A stretch of 64,000 nt of DNA from Dendrobium chrysotoxum (Eukaryota; Streptophyta; Magnoliopsida; Asparagales; Orchidaceae). The notes beneath the pieces are model-generated. The model saw nothing but the letters and a program-made list of their open reading frames with translations, was not told the origin of the DNA and searched no databases. Both the position numbers and the translations under genes were made by a program. Each line of letters starts with the position of its first letter. Within the stretch, counting starts at the first letter, position 1. Positions 37,901 through 50,090 of the stretch are shown here, piece by piece. The DNA lies in the NCBI GenBank assembly GCA_019925795.1, contig CM034314.1, positions 19,092,657-19,156,656 on the forward strand, read 5' to 3'.

Positions 37901-38319
37901 TTCTTCTAAATCAATCCAAGCTTCAATTCAATCTAAGCTTAACTCAAATCATATCATTCAAACTCAAAATCCAGCTTAAATCCAGAAATTCAGGTTTAAA
38001 CCTAAGGCTAAAGGTCTAAGTCCTAAAAGCTTTTTCCAGTGAATCTTTGAACATTTCAAAACCCTATCAAATGACCTCTGATTCAAGATCTATCAGTTCC
38101 ACACTGATATGACATGTATCTAGAGGCAACCCTCCAAATTTGAGCTCATTCTGAGATCTCTAACCCCAGAAACTGAATTAAAATCCAAAGGTTGTAAAAC
38201 CTTCAAATATTTACAATCTATGCCACTGGACCTACCACCCAGTGGATTTTGACCCTGGAGCTTTCTCCAAAGCCTCCAATCACCTCCAGACCCTTGATTA
38301 TGACCTACTGAGCATTAAA

Positions 38320-39130
38320 CTGCATTTTGTTGGACTCAATTTGACCCCCAGTTGACTAGGGGTCAAAATGACCAAAATACCCCTAGGGGGTGTAACTGGT
38401 CACTTGAACCAAATGACCTCCAAATCAAATGCAGTCACTTCCAGCAAATTTCAAATGTCAAACCAAACCCATTGAACCCAGAACCAGCCCCTGGGTCAAC
38501 CTGGTTGACCAAGTCAACCTAGTTGACCTAGAAGGCCCCTTTAGGGTCAAAACAGGTCATTTTGACCAAATGACCTCCTCTGACCTTGGGACCACCTCCA
38601 TTGGTCTCCAAATGTCATTTCAAATCTGTTGAACCCATTTCCAGACCTTGGACCCACCTGGTTGACCAGGTCAACCAGGTTTGACCTAAAGGCCCATTAA
38701 GGGCCCAAATAGGTCATTTCGACCAAATGATATCTCCAGACTTTGAGACCACCACCAGTAGACTCAGAATATTATTCTGAATTATTTGAACCCAATCCCT
38801 GACCCTGGGTCAACCTGGTTGACCAAGTCAACCTAGTTGACTCATTAGGCCCATTAAGGGCCTAAACAGGTCATTTGATCTAGATGACCCATTTAAACCC
38901 TAAAACCACTTCCACTAGACCCCATTCATCATTTCAAACCATTCCAGTTCAAACCCTAACCTTGGGTCAAGCTAGGTTGACCAAGTCAACCCAGTTGACC
39001 CATTAAGCCCATTAAGGGTTTAAATAGGTGATTTGATCTAAATAACCTATTCAAACCCTCAAACCACATCTACTAGACTTCAAACATCATTTCAAACCTT
39101 TTTGAACCTAATTATTGACCCTTGGCCAAC
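38320..39130. repeat. 157-bp tandem repeats inside copy B
   Basis: The landmark AACCCA/AACCC before 'CCTGACCCTGGGTCAACC' occurs at 38475, 38632 and 38789, exactly 157 bp apart, then about 38950. Each unit contains CTGGTTGACCAAGTCAACC (a 7-bp dyad GGTTGAC/GTCAACC) and AGGCCCATTAAGGGCC. Copy A has the same array with fewer, less regular units. Confidence 0.88.
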
Positions 39131-40429
39131 TAAGATCAAGTCCAGTCAATGTTGACCCAGGTACTCCTTAAGGATTTACATAGGTTATTCTAACCTATTT
39201 GATCCAATCAAATCCCTTAAACTTTCAATTTCATTTTAAGTAATGATCCAGATATAGTCAAACTTATTTGGAGTCAAACCATGTCAAGTTTGACTTGGTC
39301 AAACTCCAATTCATGGTCAAACTCATTATCATTAGTTAACCTCAATCAATTTGAACTATCCAATCTATATCAAGCTTCAAATTGACTCCAACTTATGGCC
39401 TAATCATGTCCTATCCATAGGTTAATCAAACCCAAGCTAGGTTGACCAAGTCAACCCATTAAAACTTGGTCAAACTTCATTAACTTGCTCATGCTTTGAA
39501 CCTACACCCTCCAAATTTATTTGGGCTTAGTCAACCAGTTTATTAAGCCCCCCCATTGCCACCTCAGCTCTCCTTTGACTGTTGACTAGTCAACTTAGTC
39601 AACAAAAGGATGTAAGAGGCTTAAGAGTGATTAAAGTTGGTTAAATCACTTCTTAAACTTAACCCACTCCACTCAAAACCCCTCCAGCAGCTTTAGGGTG
39701 TTCTAGAGAATTCCTAGAGCCATCTCCAACCCTTAGATTAAGATCAAACAGCTCTTAATCATTCCACATGGTTGCTAGGTGACAAAACAAGCTTTCCACC
39801 TAGGATGTACCTTTGTCCTTGATTCTCTCTGCTCTTAACTACTCCCAAGACAGGTGGCAACATCTTAGCAAGCCCTTGAGTCAATCCCAGCCATCCAATA
39901 AGTTCAGGGACGTTTGAATAGGTTAACACCCCATTTGGAACCCTCATTCGAACCCTAGCCCTCTCTTACTATCTAAGCCTCTCCAGACCCAGCCTCCAAG
40001 TTCCCTGAGCTCCAAATTCCTCCTTCATTCATTCCCGATCAAAACCCACCGTCAAAGTCCCGCCGGCGACGACCTCCGGCGAGCTCAAACTATAATCCAT
40101 CCAAGGCCCAAAGCAGACGATCTAGAGCGTTTTGGACCACGGATTCAAGAGAAGAAATATACGAGGATAGCCTACAAGCTCAACCGAATCAAAACCCTCG
40201 AGATCTAACAGTAAAAACTCCTAAAATCCTTAGCCCTAGTTCACTTAGTTTAGGGATAATTAGCTTTTTATTAAATTCATATTAAGTGAAAAAGAAACTC
40301 CCACACGATTTCTGTTCACATAGGGAATCTAGGTTTCAATTTCATCAATTTTGATTCATCCGATCGAAAGAACGAGCTCAAATATGGTTTCTAGGGCTCG
40401 GTCTGTAACTCAGTTGAATTGGGCTATTT

Positions 40430-40800
40430 CCCAGCCGTTGATCTCTTGATCAACGAACGTAATTTAGCCATACCGCGGCTCTGATTGACCGCCAGCTCGG
40501 TCCCGCGGTTAATTTCATCGTCCGGCAGAATCTGGACCGTTGATCCAGAACCGCGGGGTTAACGTCCGCCGTCTGATCTTTCTCCGCAAGATCAGACCAT
40601 GGGATTTAATCCGGACCGTTGATTCGTTATAGCGGATGATCGAACGGCCGGCGATACCTACTGACTCGGATAAGTGAAACCGCGTGAAACAGCGGATGGC
40701 TGACGCGTGTCCGCCGCCACGCGTTTTGCCCCGCCGCCACCGCGGTTCCGTCCAGCGAATCAGATGGCGCCACGTGGCCAACCCGCCGCCATTTCTCTTT
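40430..40800. other. GC-rich patch of copy B
   Basis: A ~370-bp block far richer in GC than its surroundings, with GACCGTTGATCCAGAACCGC, CCGCCGCCACGCG and similar strings. The homologous patch in copy A (about 22060-22320) still reads GGCCGTTGATCCAG but has fewer CG dinucleotides. The 88-codon minus frame here is a composition artefact. Confidence 0.6.
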
Positions 40801-41595
40801 TAAAATGTTTTTAAAATCATTTTTTTTTTAATTCTAATTTCTTTTAAATAAATATTAAATTAATATTAGATAATAATATATATATTATATATTAATATAT
40901 TTCAAAAAATTAAATATTCTTAATTGAAAATTACTATTAATTTAATTCTATAATTATATTTTAAATTATATTAATATTAAATATTAATTATTATAAACTA
41001 ATAATTAATATTTGAATATTAAATATTTTATTTAAATATTAACCATTAAGTAATAATTATCAAATATTAATTATTAAGTATTAATTATTTTAAATAGTTT
41101 ACAACTTTAATTAATAGTTAAACTATTTAATATTTTAATTAATATTAAGTGGCATTATAACTTTAACTTATAATTAAATTATTTAATATTTTAAGTAATA
41201 TTAAGTACCTTATAATATTAATTAACATTAAATAATTTCAAAATTTTGATTAATATTAAATCATTTAATATTATAGTTAATATAAAATGTTTTATACTTT
41301 TGATTAATACAAAATTATTTTAAAATTTTAATTAATTGTAAAATCACTTAATTCTAATTAATATTAATTAATTTATAATATTAACTAATATCAAATGATT
41401 TATAATTTTAATTAATAATTAAATTATTTAATATTTTAAATAATATTAAATATTTTACAATTTTAGTTAAATGTTGAATGATTTTAAGATTTCAATCAAT
41501 ATTAAATTATTTAATATTATTTAAGTGATTTTAAATATTCTAATAGATAATTAATTAATTTTCAATGATTTAATTAATTAATATTAAATGATTAA

Positions 41596-41649
<54 letters not shown>

Positions 41650-42130
41650 AATTATTCCAATTTTGATATTAAATTAATTTAAATTACATCTCATGTTTCT
41701 ATTAATTAAATATTTAACTATTAACTAATATTTAATTAATGATTAATAAATTGAATATTTTTGAAAATTAATATATATATCTATATAAATAATTTTAAAA
41801 GTTTTAGAAAATTTTTAAAATTGAAATTAACTAATTTTAAAATTATTTCAATCATTACTTAATTTAAAATTATTTAAAAATCCCTTTTAATTGATTTAAA
41901 CTTCAAAAATTCATAAGAAATTCATTTTAAATCAGAAAATTAAGTGTAATATATCAAAATTTTCAGAAAATTAAGCACTTTAATTTGAAATCAAATTCAG
42001 AAATCAAAACCTGATTAATGTTAACTTATTTTAATTACTTAATTATTTTAATATTTAATTAATATCTAATTAAATATTAAGTCAATTATTTTGAAAATTA
42101 AGAAACTTATTTTCAAATGATCTTAGTAGA
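40800..42130. repeat. Copy B AT-only core with a (TA)n tract
   Basis: About 1.3 kb of nearly pure A/T, including about 43 bp of TA dinucleotide (41602-41644). Same position and character as 22320-23730 in copy A. Confidence 0.85.
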
Positions 42131-43799
42131 TCAGTAGATCTCTCAATTAGATATTAAAATCACCCTAATCATATCTTAAGTATTCTTAATTTAAAACCTA
42201 TATCTATATATAATTCTATAAATAGAGTAAGTGTATTTTGAAATTATTTTGAAATATATATACATAAATACTTAAATATTTTAGGTTGGAGATCTACTTT
42301 GGAATTTTAAACATGGATCAGTATATTTGAATAAGAAATCTTATGGGAGTGTTAGTGAATGATTATGCTCTAATCATTCACTAATCTAATTATTGTTCAC
42401 ATTTAATTAAGTATTAATTTATGCATGTTTAAGGACATACACACACCACTTAGTTTAAGGCTCTCTTAGACATAGGATTGATTGTGCTTATATGTGTATT
42501 TATCATGCATATGTTATGTTAAGGGTTAGAAACATTGATTAAAACTCATTCACTTAATGACATCGCTAAGGATAATAATTAAGGACCTTGATTAGAAGAC
42601 TTAGAGAAATTTTAGAAATTAGGATTCATTTCCTTTTAACTTGAAACTTTGACCACTTGAACTTAGTGACACTCTCAGCCTTAGAAAAATTTCCCACTGG
42701 ATTTTGAAATCATTAAGCCACTTAATTAACTTAATCAAATTTGAACTATTAATTAAGCCATTAAACCTTCCAGAAATTATAATAAATCAAATTTAAATCC
42801 AAAAATTACAAATAATACCTCAAACTGACCAGAATTGAACCCTTAATCAATGAAAAATAAAATCCCCTTGACTGGACTTCAAAATTGAGTTTAATTTAAG
42901 TTTAATTGAAATCTGAAATTTAATTAAATTAATTAATTGAAAATAATTAAAAATTCTAGAAAATTTCCAAACACTTGGAAATCACTCCTTAGGTCATTCC
43001 TGACCTTTGGAGTTGATTTCAAGAAGTTTGGAGGTCATTTGGATTCAAACCATAAAAAGGGTCTCTAATTAAATAATTTAAATAATTCATTAAATACTCA
43101 AAACTTCAAAAATTCATAACTAATTCAAATGAACTCCAAATTGAGCAAACTCAAAGGCATATGACTCATATTAAGCTCTAATATTTATTAAAAATGTTAA
43201 GTTTCCAGAAATCAAACAAATTTGAAAAGTCAACTTTTGGTCAAACTTAGTTCAAATTCAAGTCAAAACTTCAAACCTTCATAATAAAATATAGAAAAAA
43301 TCCAATTTCAGTGTACTTACTGTCTAACTGATCGTATTAAGGTCTAGTATTTTAATAAAATATTAAATTTCCAGAAAACACTTTAAATCAAAAAGTCAAT
43401 TTTTGCCCCTTGAATTGAATCATTAAAATAATCCAGAAAATATCAAAATTCAATAAATCATTCAAAATTCCAGAAAACATTAATTTGAACTTAAAACCAG
43501 CAACCAACTAATTCTAATTAAAATTAATCAACCTTTAAACCTTAATCAAACTCAAATCATTTAATTATATCAGGTACCACTGGGTAACCCAGGCCTACGA
43601 GGCTATTAAATTAGCCCCAAGGAAGGTGAAATAAACTTCACGGCCTCGGTGTGAAACAAAGGTGATATCCAACAAACAATTAAAATCAAATTTAAAATCA
43701 ATTTCAAGTCATTAATATTTAAATTCAAAATTAAATCTTCCCTTAAGCCTTCAACCAACTAAAACTTTAAACAACTTCAATCAAATGCCTATCTAGGAC

Positions 43800-44990
43800 A
43801 TATCAAAACCACATAGCCTCCTACACACACTTTAGATGGTTTGCTAGGACAACCAACTCTAGTCTTAGGCTAGGCCGGTGTTTACTTTTCTGCTGTGTGC
43901 CGGGTTTTCGAGCTTTTACTGCATGCTGTTTGCTAGTAGTAGAATTGATGTGTTTGTTTACTTATTTACTGCACTCTGTGATGTGATTGATTGTACGATT
44001 AGATCTACCCCTAGGCTAGGGACGATTTGTACTAATCTAATCTTATGCAGGTGGCCATGCTCATACAGGGCATAAATTAAAGGGGGCAAAATTATAATTA
44101 TCAAATTGCACAGGTGCTCCAGAAAATTGCCTAAGTCCCCCTTTAAATCAAAAAGAGCATGGCCAAGCGTGGCTGTGATTGAGTATTTTTATTTCAAATA
44201 TATAACTTCTTGGCATGTCAAATATAAACTGCTAATTATTAGGATAACCCTGCAGGTTGTTGAGTCTAGATTTTTAATTTCAGTTTGATGTAATTTGATT
44301 TAAATTGAGTTGTAATGTTTAAAGTGATTTGAGATTGAGACATTTAAACATCCAATTTGGAATCCAAAGAGGAAGGAACATCCCTTAGGGGAGAGCTCCT
44401 ATCCATTTGGAGATCCAAATTAGGATGAAGTTCAAGTATCCAAAGAGAAAAGATAACACCCCTATCCAGGAGGAGTTCCTTTTCATTTGGATATCCAGAC
44501 CCGACGATCCAAGGAGTTCTAAGGAGACGAAGAAGTGAAGAACGAGAAGGATCTCAAATCGCAAAGTCACTTGAGTCTTAGGAGTATAATCCGGGTTGTA
44601 GTCAGTGGTACCCGGCCACTTTACTTTCCTGCAGACTCTGGGTTGTATAATTAAGGGCACTTGCCTATGGACTTTCAGTTTGGGCATTTATTTAATTAAT
44701 TTAATTAAATATTGATTTGATTACTTGATGTTGATTGCGATTAAGGACTTGCATGCTTTTAGTAGTTTTTTGGCGCTTATTGCATGTCGTATTTGATTTA
44801 GCTTGGAACCCGATCGGAGGCTCGTGAGGGTACGGTCATAAACTTTTTCTACTTAAACAAAAATTAAAATATTTAAGCTCAGATAGAAACTCTAACGCTC
44901 TTAAGAAGTAAGCCCGGACTCGCCGGGAGTTTTTCATGCATACATATTGACTTTTCTCATCCGTGTTAGGCACCTCCCCGCCTGCGGGTT
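43800..44990. other. Conserved island of the long-repeat family (copy B)
   Basis: Best-preserved version of the island: TAGGCTAGGCCGGTGTTTAC, GCAGGTGGCCATGCTCATAC, the purine tract AAATTAAAGGGGGCAAAA (44083-44100), GAGCATGGCCAAGCGTGGCT, repeated 'CATCCCTTAGGGGAGAGCTC' and CCATTTGGA blocks, and GGCACCTCCCCGCCTGCGGG near 44970. The frames here do not agree between copies, so it is not protein-coding. Confidence 0.5.
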
Positions 44991-47545
44991 CTGGCAGACC
45001 ACCTGACCTATTAGGGTGCAGTTCTGTCCAAGGGGATGTTGTGCAATCTCTAGGATAAAACCTATTTTTTTTTAAGCCTATTTTAAAACTGCTTCATTTT
45101 GATTTAAGCATTTCATCGAGTCAACTAGCATGCATTGCATTAGTAACAAATTAAATTTGAGTCTAAATCTTAATTGCATTTCTAGCTTAAGCATTTAACC
45201 CAACATATGTTAAGGGGTCAATTAGGATTTGCTCTAGATGTCGACCCCAATTCTTTAAACCAATCTTAATCAATGTCCTTAACCACTCTACATTTAAAGA
45301 CTTTGACTCATAGTTTTAAAAGCGTTTAGGTGGTTTAGCTGGCTCCCCAATCCAGGCCGGGGTAAGTCCAGATTGCATTGCATTAGCTAGGATCCGGGTC
45401 ACTGATTCTCAATACCCATTTTAGACTTAGGTTCTGAGTCATATCTTCAATCCTAAGACCTCAATCTTCCGGGAATCTAATTCCCACTTTCTAATAAAAT
45501 TGACCATTCAAATTAAAAATATCTCTCAATCCAATTCAAGCCCAACACTTAGGATAGGTTGGGGTGTTTCTGAAGCAATTCAGAATCTCAAAACACCTCC
45601 TACTCTTCTTCCTTTGACTCCAGAAATAAGTGCTCAACCTTGAACCATTCCCACTTGAAATCCCAGTCCTTAACCTCCTTTGACATCAATCTTTGAAAAT
45701 CTTAAATGAAATTCGTATCGCTATTTTAATCGAGAGTATTCGTAGGAAATTTTCTGATTTCCTACAATGTAATTAACTACGAGGGCTTGCGCTCGTAGGA
45801 GATTTAGAAACCCAGACCAGATTTTCAAAATCAAGTTTTCAAAACCCTCAATTAACTTTCTTTGGGAAAATCAAACTCGACGATCATTATTGTCATTTTC
45901 AAACTATCAATAGTGATTGATAACTTCTTTCTATGGAAGGATATATCAATTACTATCGTAGACTTGATTGTGAGATCAATGATCTTCTTATCTAAATTAT
46001 TGTAGTTAAATATCTGATTGAATACTCATTTTGACCCTTTGGGGTCATATGTAGTTCTTTCTCAAATTCAACTACGATAATCAGGATAAACCAAGATTTG
46101 TAATCTGAACCTATTAGAGAACGATACGTTCACCTTTCGAGGTGATATATCATTCATAATAAGTGTTCGATTATAAAATTTAAATTTTCAAAAATTAAAC
46201 ATTTCCCAAAGAAAATTAAAACACTTTTCAAAACTATATATTTTTCAATCAAACAACCATCTGACATATTAGGGTACAGTTCTGTCAAGGGGATGTTGTG
46301 CAATCTCTAGGGGAAAAAATATATTTTTAAACCTAATTTTAAAATTACTTCATAATCATTTTATGCATTTGAGTTAATTAGTATGCATTGCATTATATAC
46401 AAATTAAAATAGTCTAAAATTTTAATTACATTTTACTTTCAAGCATCAAATCACCCTACATGAGTAAAGGGGCCAATTAAGATTTTAAAGCTTAAACAAC
46501 ATTCCTATCCATTTTTTATAAAGAGATCAAACACATGATTTTAAAGTGCCCAGGTGGTTAGCTAGCTCCCCAATCCAGGCCGAGAGAAGTCCAGATTTGC
46601 ACTTCATTAGATAGATTTAGGTCACTACTTTGTAGTACCCAATTTAAATCTAGGTTCTGAGGCAAATTTTAAATCTTAATTAAGCTCTCACCCTCCGAGA
46701 ATATAATCCCAAATTTCTAATAAAATATTGACTCAAAAATAAAAATTCTCTCCAAAAATATAAAGTCCAACATATGATAGATTAGGGTTGCCTTTGAGCT
46801 TCTCATAATCCAACACCTCCTACTTTTTCTCCTTTGACTCACTAAGAACGTTTCAACATTGAGCTTTCTTTTAGAAAAATTCATATTTCTTTCCTTGTTT
46901 TTTACTTTGTGATCAAAGGGTATGATATTGCTGCTTTAATCGAGGGTTTTCTTTAGTGCATCCCTTGTAAGATGTAATTAACTATAGGGGCTTACCCTTA
47001 TAGGGATTTGAGAACTCCATATTAAAATAAGTCTTATTTTATTTCTATAAAATAAGGAAAAAATCTCTGGGAATGCATATTTCTTTTCAAACTCATTTCT
47101 AACTTTGAATATACTTACAGAATGTTATTATTACCTCCCAAGATGATATAACATTCTCCTTGCTATATTTGATCTTAGAAATGATGAATTTTATAAAAAC
47201 ATATTCTTATTTTTAGATGTCTCAAAGAATATCATATTTGTCTTTTAAGATAATGTAGTATTCACTTTGTTGCATCTAATAAAAAGAATGGATAAAATTT
47301 TAAAACTCCATTTCTATTTTTAAACATATTCTATAAATTTTCATAATCATTTTTTGAGATGATATGCTATTTTTTGAATTGTGTTTAATTATAGAAATAT
47401 TATTTTCTAAAATCATATTTTGATATTGAATCCATTATAAAATATTATGTCAGTCTCCCGAGACAATACTTTATTCTCAATGTCGTATTCAATTTCAAAA
47501 TAGGAGAACATCGAATCTGCATGGCATTTATTTATTTTCCCCATA

Positions 47546-47800
47546 GTAGTTAGTGGGTAACGGAGGTCGGAAGGACCATAGTTTGGTGATGGTTGGAGAG
47601 ACCATAGTCGGTGGGCAATAGAGGTCAGAAGGATCGTTGTTGAGGGACTATGGTCGGAGAGACCATAATCAACAAACGATGGAGGTTGAAAAGACCGTAG
47701 TTGGTGAGTGATAATGATTAGAGGAAGGTTCGTCAATGGTTACTAGATGAAGGTCTGACGGCAATGGTCTAGAGGAGATTAAGCAACAACGATTTGGTGG
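47546..47800. repeat. Array 2, right half
   Basis: Continues the GGTCGGAAGGACCATAG-type units interrupted at 29540, decaying after about 47700. Continuity across 18 kb of inserted DNA fixes copy C as a later insertion. Confidence 0.8.
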
Positions 47801-48699
47801 ATCAGATTTGTTGGTGGTGGTGCATGGGTGGAGCTCTAATATTCTTCAAGACCCAGAGCTCTTCTCTTCTTCCTCCTCCCTCCCCCTTTTATGTGAAAAA
47901 TGAGGGTCTATTTATAGTTTTTTGGGAGTGGCATTCAATTAATATGAAGAAAATCTACGGTAGATTTAGAGTGCTCTATCGGATGACTCATAGTGATTCT
48001 CTTGATCATTGAGTATTTATTGAGCATTTAAGTGCCTTAATGATGTCAAAATTCAACAATCTTGGGTTCATTGGATTCGTCTCATCGAGCTGCTCAATTT
48101 GACTATAAACATGTTATATTTGGATATCGTTTGATCATCTAATTAATGCTTTGAAGCTTCCAAGAGTATGTTGAGCTCATTTGGGCTCGGATTGCACTGA
48201 ATTTGGTGTCATTGGGTTTGTCTTCTCAAGATGCTCAATTTGACTATAAACTTGCTAAAATCAGAGTTTGGATTATCCAATTTAGAAGTTTTCAACTTGG
48301 TGTGCCTCGAGATTCATGCTCGATCAAGGCAATTTTTGGTGACATATTAATAATTATTAAGTAAATTGCATCTAAGTGCCTCCAAAAGTCATTAAAGGAC
48401 ATTTAAATGTGCCATTATAGCAACTTATTGTGATACATAAAATTGTATATGCAGTACTTATCCAAATAACACTAAAATATTTCTTTTACGCTGCATTCCT
48501 TTTTTTAGCCATCCAAATTGCCCTTTAGACACATTTTTTGTGCCTACATAGATAAATTGTTTTTGTTATAGTAGTTAAAAAACATCACATTTCGAATGTG
48601 CACTTATGATCTCAATGTTGACAATTAGAAAGCAAATCATTTGAGTTACAGCTCTTTGATAAATTTGATGGTAACCAACAAAATATATCATGGATGAAG
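47801..48699. other. Non-coding, probably the tail of the array-bearing repeat
   Basis: Starts with pyrimidine-rich text (CTCTTCTTCCTCCTCCCTCC near 47865). A repeated motif CTCAATTTGACTATAAAC occurs near 48090 and 48234, and TTGGGTTCATTGGATTCGTC-like text is repeated near 48063 and 48210. No protein domain is recognised. Confidence 0.4.
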
Positions 48700-49909
48700 G
48701 CTTCGTTTGGGACAGCTTTCTTATTGACTTTTAGGGGCTGTTTGGTATCGGATTTGTGCTGGGATTTAAGGTAAAACTAGCATAAATCGATGTAAATCCG
48801 AGATTTACTAAATCCCGTTATTAGGCGAATTTAACGAGATTTGCACTCGCGCAAAGCTCTCTCCCTCTGTGCCCATGTCGTGCGAGCAAGAGTTCGTTGT
48901 CGCACAGGGGGAGCAATATCATTACCTTTGTGGAGAACTCCAATATGACAGGAAGCAGAACAGCTCTCGTCGTGATCACCGATCTGACGCTTTCGAAGGA
49001 GGTGAAGCAACGAGCGAGCTCCCGTCATGTAAAGCACGCACAACATGCGAAGCTGAAGCAGCCACGAAGAATTGGTGATGAGGAAAAGCGACGAAGCAAC
49101 CTTAGACACCCTACTAAATTATAAATTAACCTAAGCTAACATTATTAATAAAACTTAAGCATTAATAATTAATTAGATTACTTAAATAATTAGTAGTATA
49201 ACTAAGTAAGCTAATTTAGTTTAATTAAATAACTAGTAGTATAATTGTTATTAAAGTAGTTTAATTAATATTTTTAATTTGTTAGTTATTATAATTATTA
49301 GTCATTGTCATTAAATTAATTTAATATTTAAATATTTAATTAAATCATTAATATGAAAATTAATTAAATAATTTCTAATTTCAAAACATTAACAAATTAA
49401 TTAGGATTTAAGAATATAATTAGATATTTAGTAATTTATCATTATAACTTATTAATTTTATTTTTAATTATCTTTAATAAGTTATAATGATAAATAATAT
49501 AATTAGAAGCTAGATTAATTATTACTAATTATCAAATTAATTATTTAGGTTTTAATTATCAAATTACTTATTATATTACTAATTATCTAATTATTAAACA
49601 GTCCCATAGTGAACATATAAATTAAATTCAAAACTCATTAATTTACTTTTTAAATGAACCAGCCGCCTTAAATTCCGGATTACGTTGTTAAACAATTTCT
49701 CAGAATTTAACATTTGTCATATCAAACAATAACGCCCTTAGGATTTACTAAATTCGGACTTACAGGATTTACTAGATCCCACTAAAGTTAAATCCAATCC
49801 AATACCAAACAGCCCCTTATAGCGGTTTTCGAATACAAAATTTTTTGAAAAAAAAAATATACTAAAAAGTTACTTGAGAAAGCAATAAGAAAGTTGTCCA
49901 AATGAAGCT
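48700..49909. repeat. GGCTTCGTTTGGGAC MITE, split by a 1,083-bp insertion
   Basis: Left half 48700-48733 (ggcttcgtttgggacagctt...) and right half 49817-49909 (ending ttgtccaaatgaagct) are the two ends of the same small MITE. GAA flanks it on both sides. The middle is the TTA-flanked element listed next. Confidence 0.8.
48731..49819. mobile_element. PIF/Harbinger-like non-autonomous element with TTA duplication
   Basis: The element is 48734-49816 (1,083 bp). It starts GGGGCTGTTTGGTATCGGAT and ends AATCCAATACCAAACAGCCCC, which are inverted repeats. TTA lies directly on each side. TTA duplications and G-rich TIRs of this form are typical of PIF/Harbinger. No transposase is present. A GC-richer 250-bp patch near the left end (48840-49090) stands out from the AT-rich remainder and may be captured host DNA. 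Confidence 0.82.
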
Positions 49910-49940
49910 GAAGTGAATGGGTTGATTCAGGAAAACAGAA

Positions 49941-49946
49941 TTTATT
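49941..49946 (-). promoter_or_regulatory. Candidate poly(A) signal of the MLP gene
   Basis: AATAAA on the minus strand, about 145 bases after the TAG stop of the MLP gene. Confidence 0.4.
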
Positions 49947-50090
49947 AATAGAGTGAGATATTTAAAGGGCAAGTTCAGAGCAAATCACCAACAAACAACT
50001 CCATCTGAACACCATATTACACATAAAACCTTCCACTCTTATTCATTCAAATTATTTCTTAAGATCGAGGATGAGATCGATCAGTTCCTT

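Larger units (their letters stand above)
37340..46260. mobile_element. Copy B: 8,911-bp TG...CA repeat with ACCAT target duplication, nested in copy C
   Basis: The element proper is 37345-46255. It starts TGTTGACCTCA and ends CAATCAAACA like copy A. ACCAT precedes it (37340-37344) and follows it (46256-46260). Left flank ...GGTTCTGGCAT and right flank CTGACATATTAGGGT are contiguous in the family (compare 44989-45015), so B inserted into an older copy of its own family. Internal order matches A: degenerate CCTAGGATTC repeats (37540-37920), 157-bp repeats, a GC-rich patch with many CG dinucleotides (40430-40800), an AT-only core, the conserved island and the tail. No retroelement protein domain is seen. 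The A/B difference is substantial but alignable throughout, so they are not the two LTRs of one recent insertion. Confidence 0.82.
29541..47545. mobile_element. Copy C: relative of A/B, split by an RTE LINE and by copy B
   Basis: Starts TTTTGACCTAATTTCTGTAT, a decayed form of the family start, and interrupts the GGTC array. Its own sequence is 29541-30569, 33697-37344 and about 46261-47545, roughly 6 kb. The 5' third resembles copy D rather than A/B (CCTAGGTCTTCGCAGCCTAG...GCCCACTAGCAGGATT). The middle has a pyrimidine-rich block (30160-30560) and a GC-richer, exon-like segment at 35150-35275. The distal conserved island is at 36360-37340. After copy B the text continues with the segment that follows GGTTCTGGCA in A and B, proving it is one element. 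Flanks ATAGT (left) and GTAGT or ATAGT (right) suggest a 5-bp duplication, but the right border is uncertain by about 3 bp. Confidence 0.7.

Noticed and set aside
40515..40781. 88-codon arginine-rich minus-strand ORF
   Set aside because: Composition artefact of the GC-rich patch of copy B; the frame is not kept in copy A.
44385..44687. 100-codon minus-strand ORF in the conserved island
   Set aside because: The corresponding frames in A, C and D contain stops and shifts, so conservation here is not at the protein level.
19391..46255. Copies A and B as the 5' and 3' LTRs of a single giant retrotransposon
   Set aside because: Each has its own perfect 5-bp duplication (TGCAC and ACCAT), B lies inside copy C, and the DNA between them contains array 2 and the start of C rather than a gag-pol region.
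45000..47540. Tandem duplication of the distal part of copy B
   Set aside because: The second occurrence (from 46261) is the continuation of copy C after the insertion of B; the ACCAT flanks and the joined sequence show this.
47413..47736. 107-codon minus-strand ORF across array 2
   Set aside because: Repeat-derived and spans an element border.
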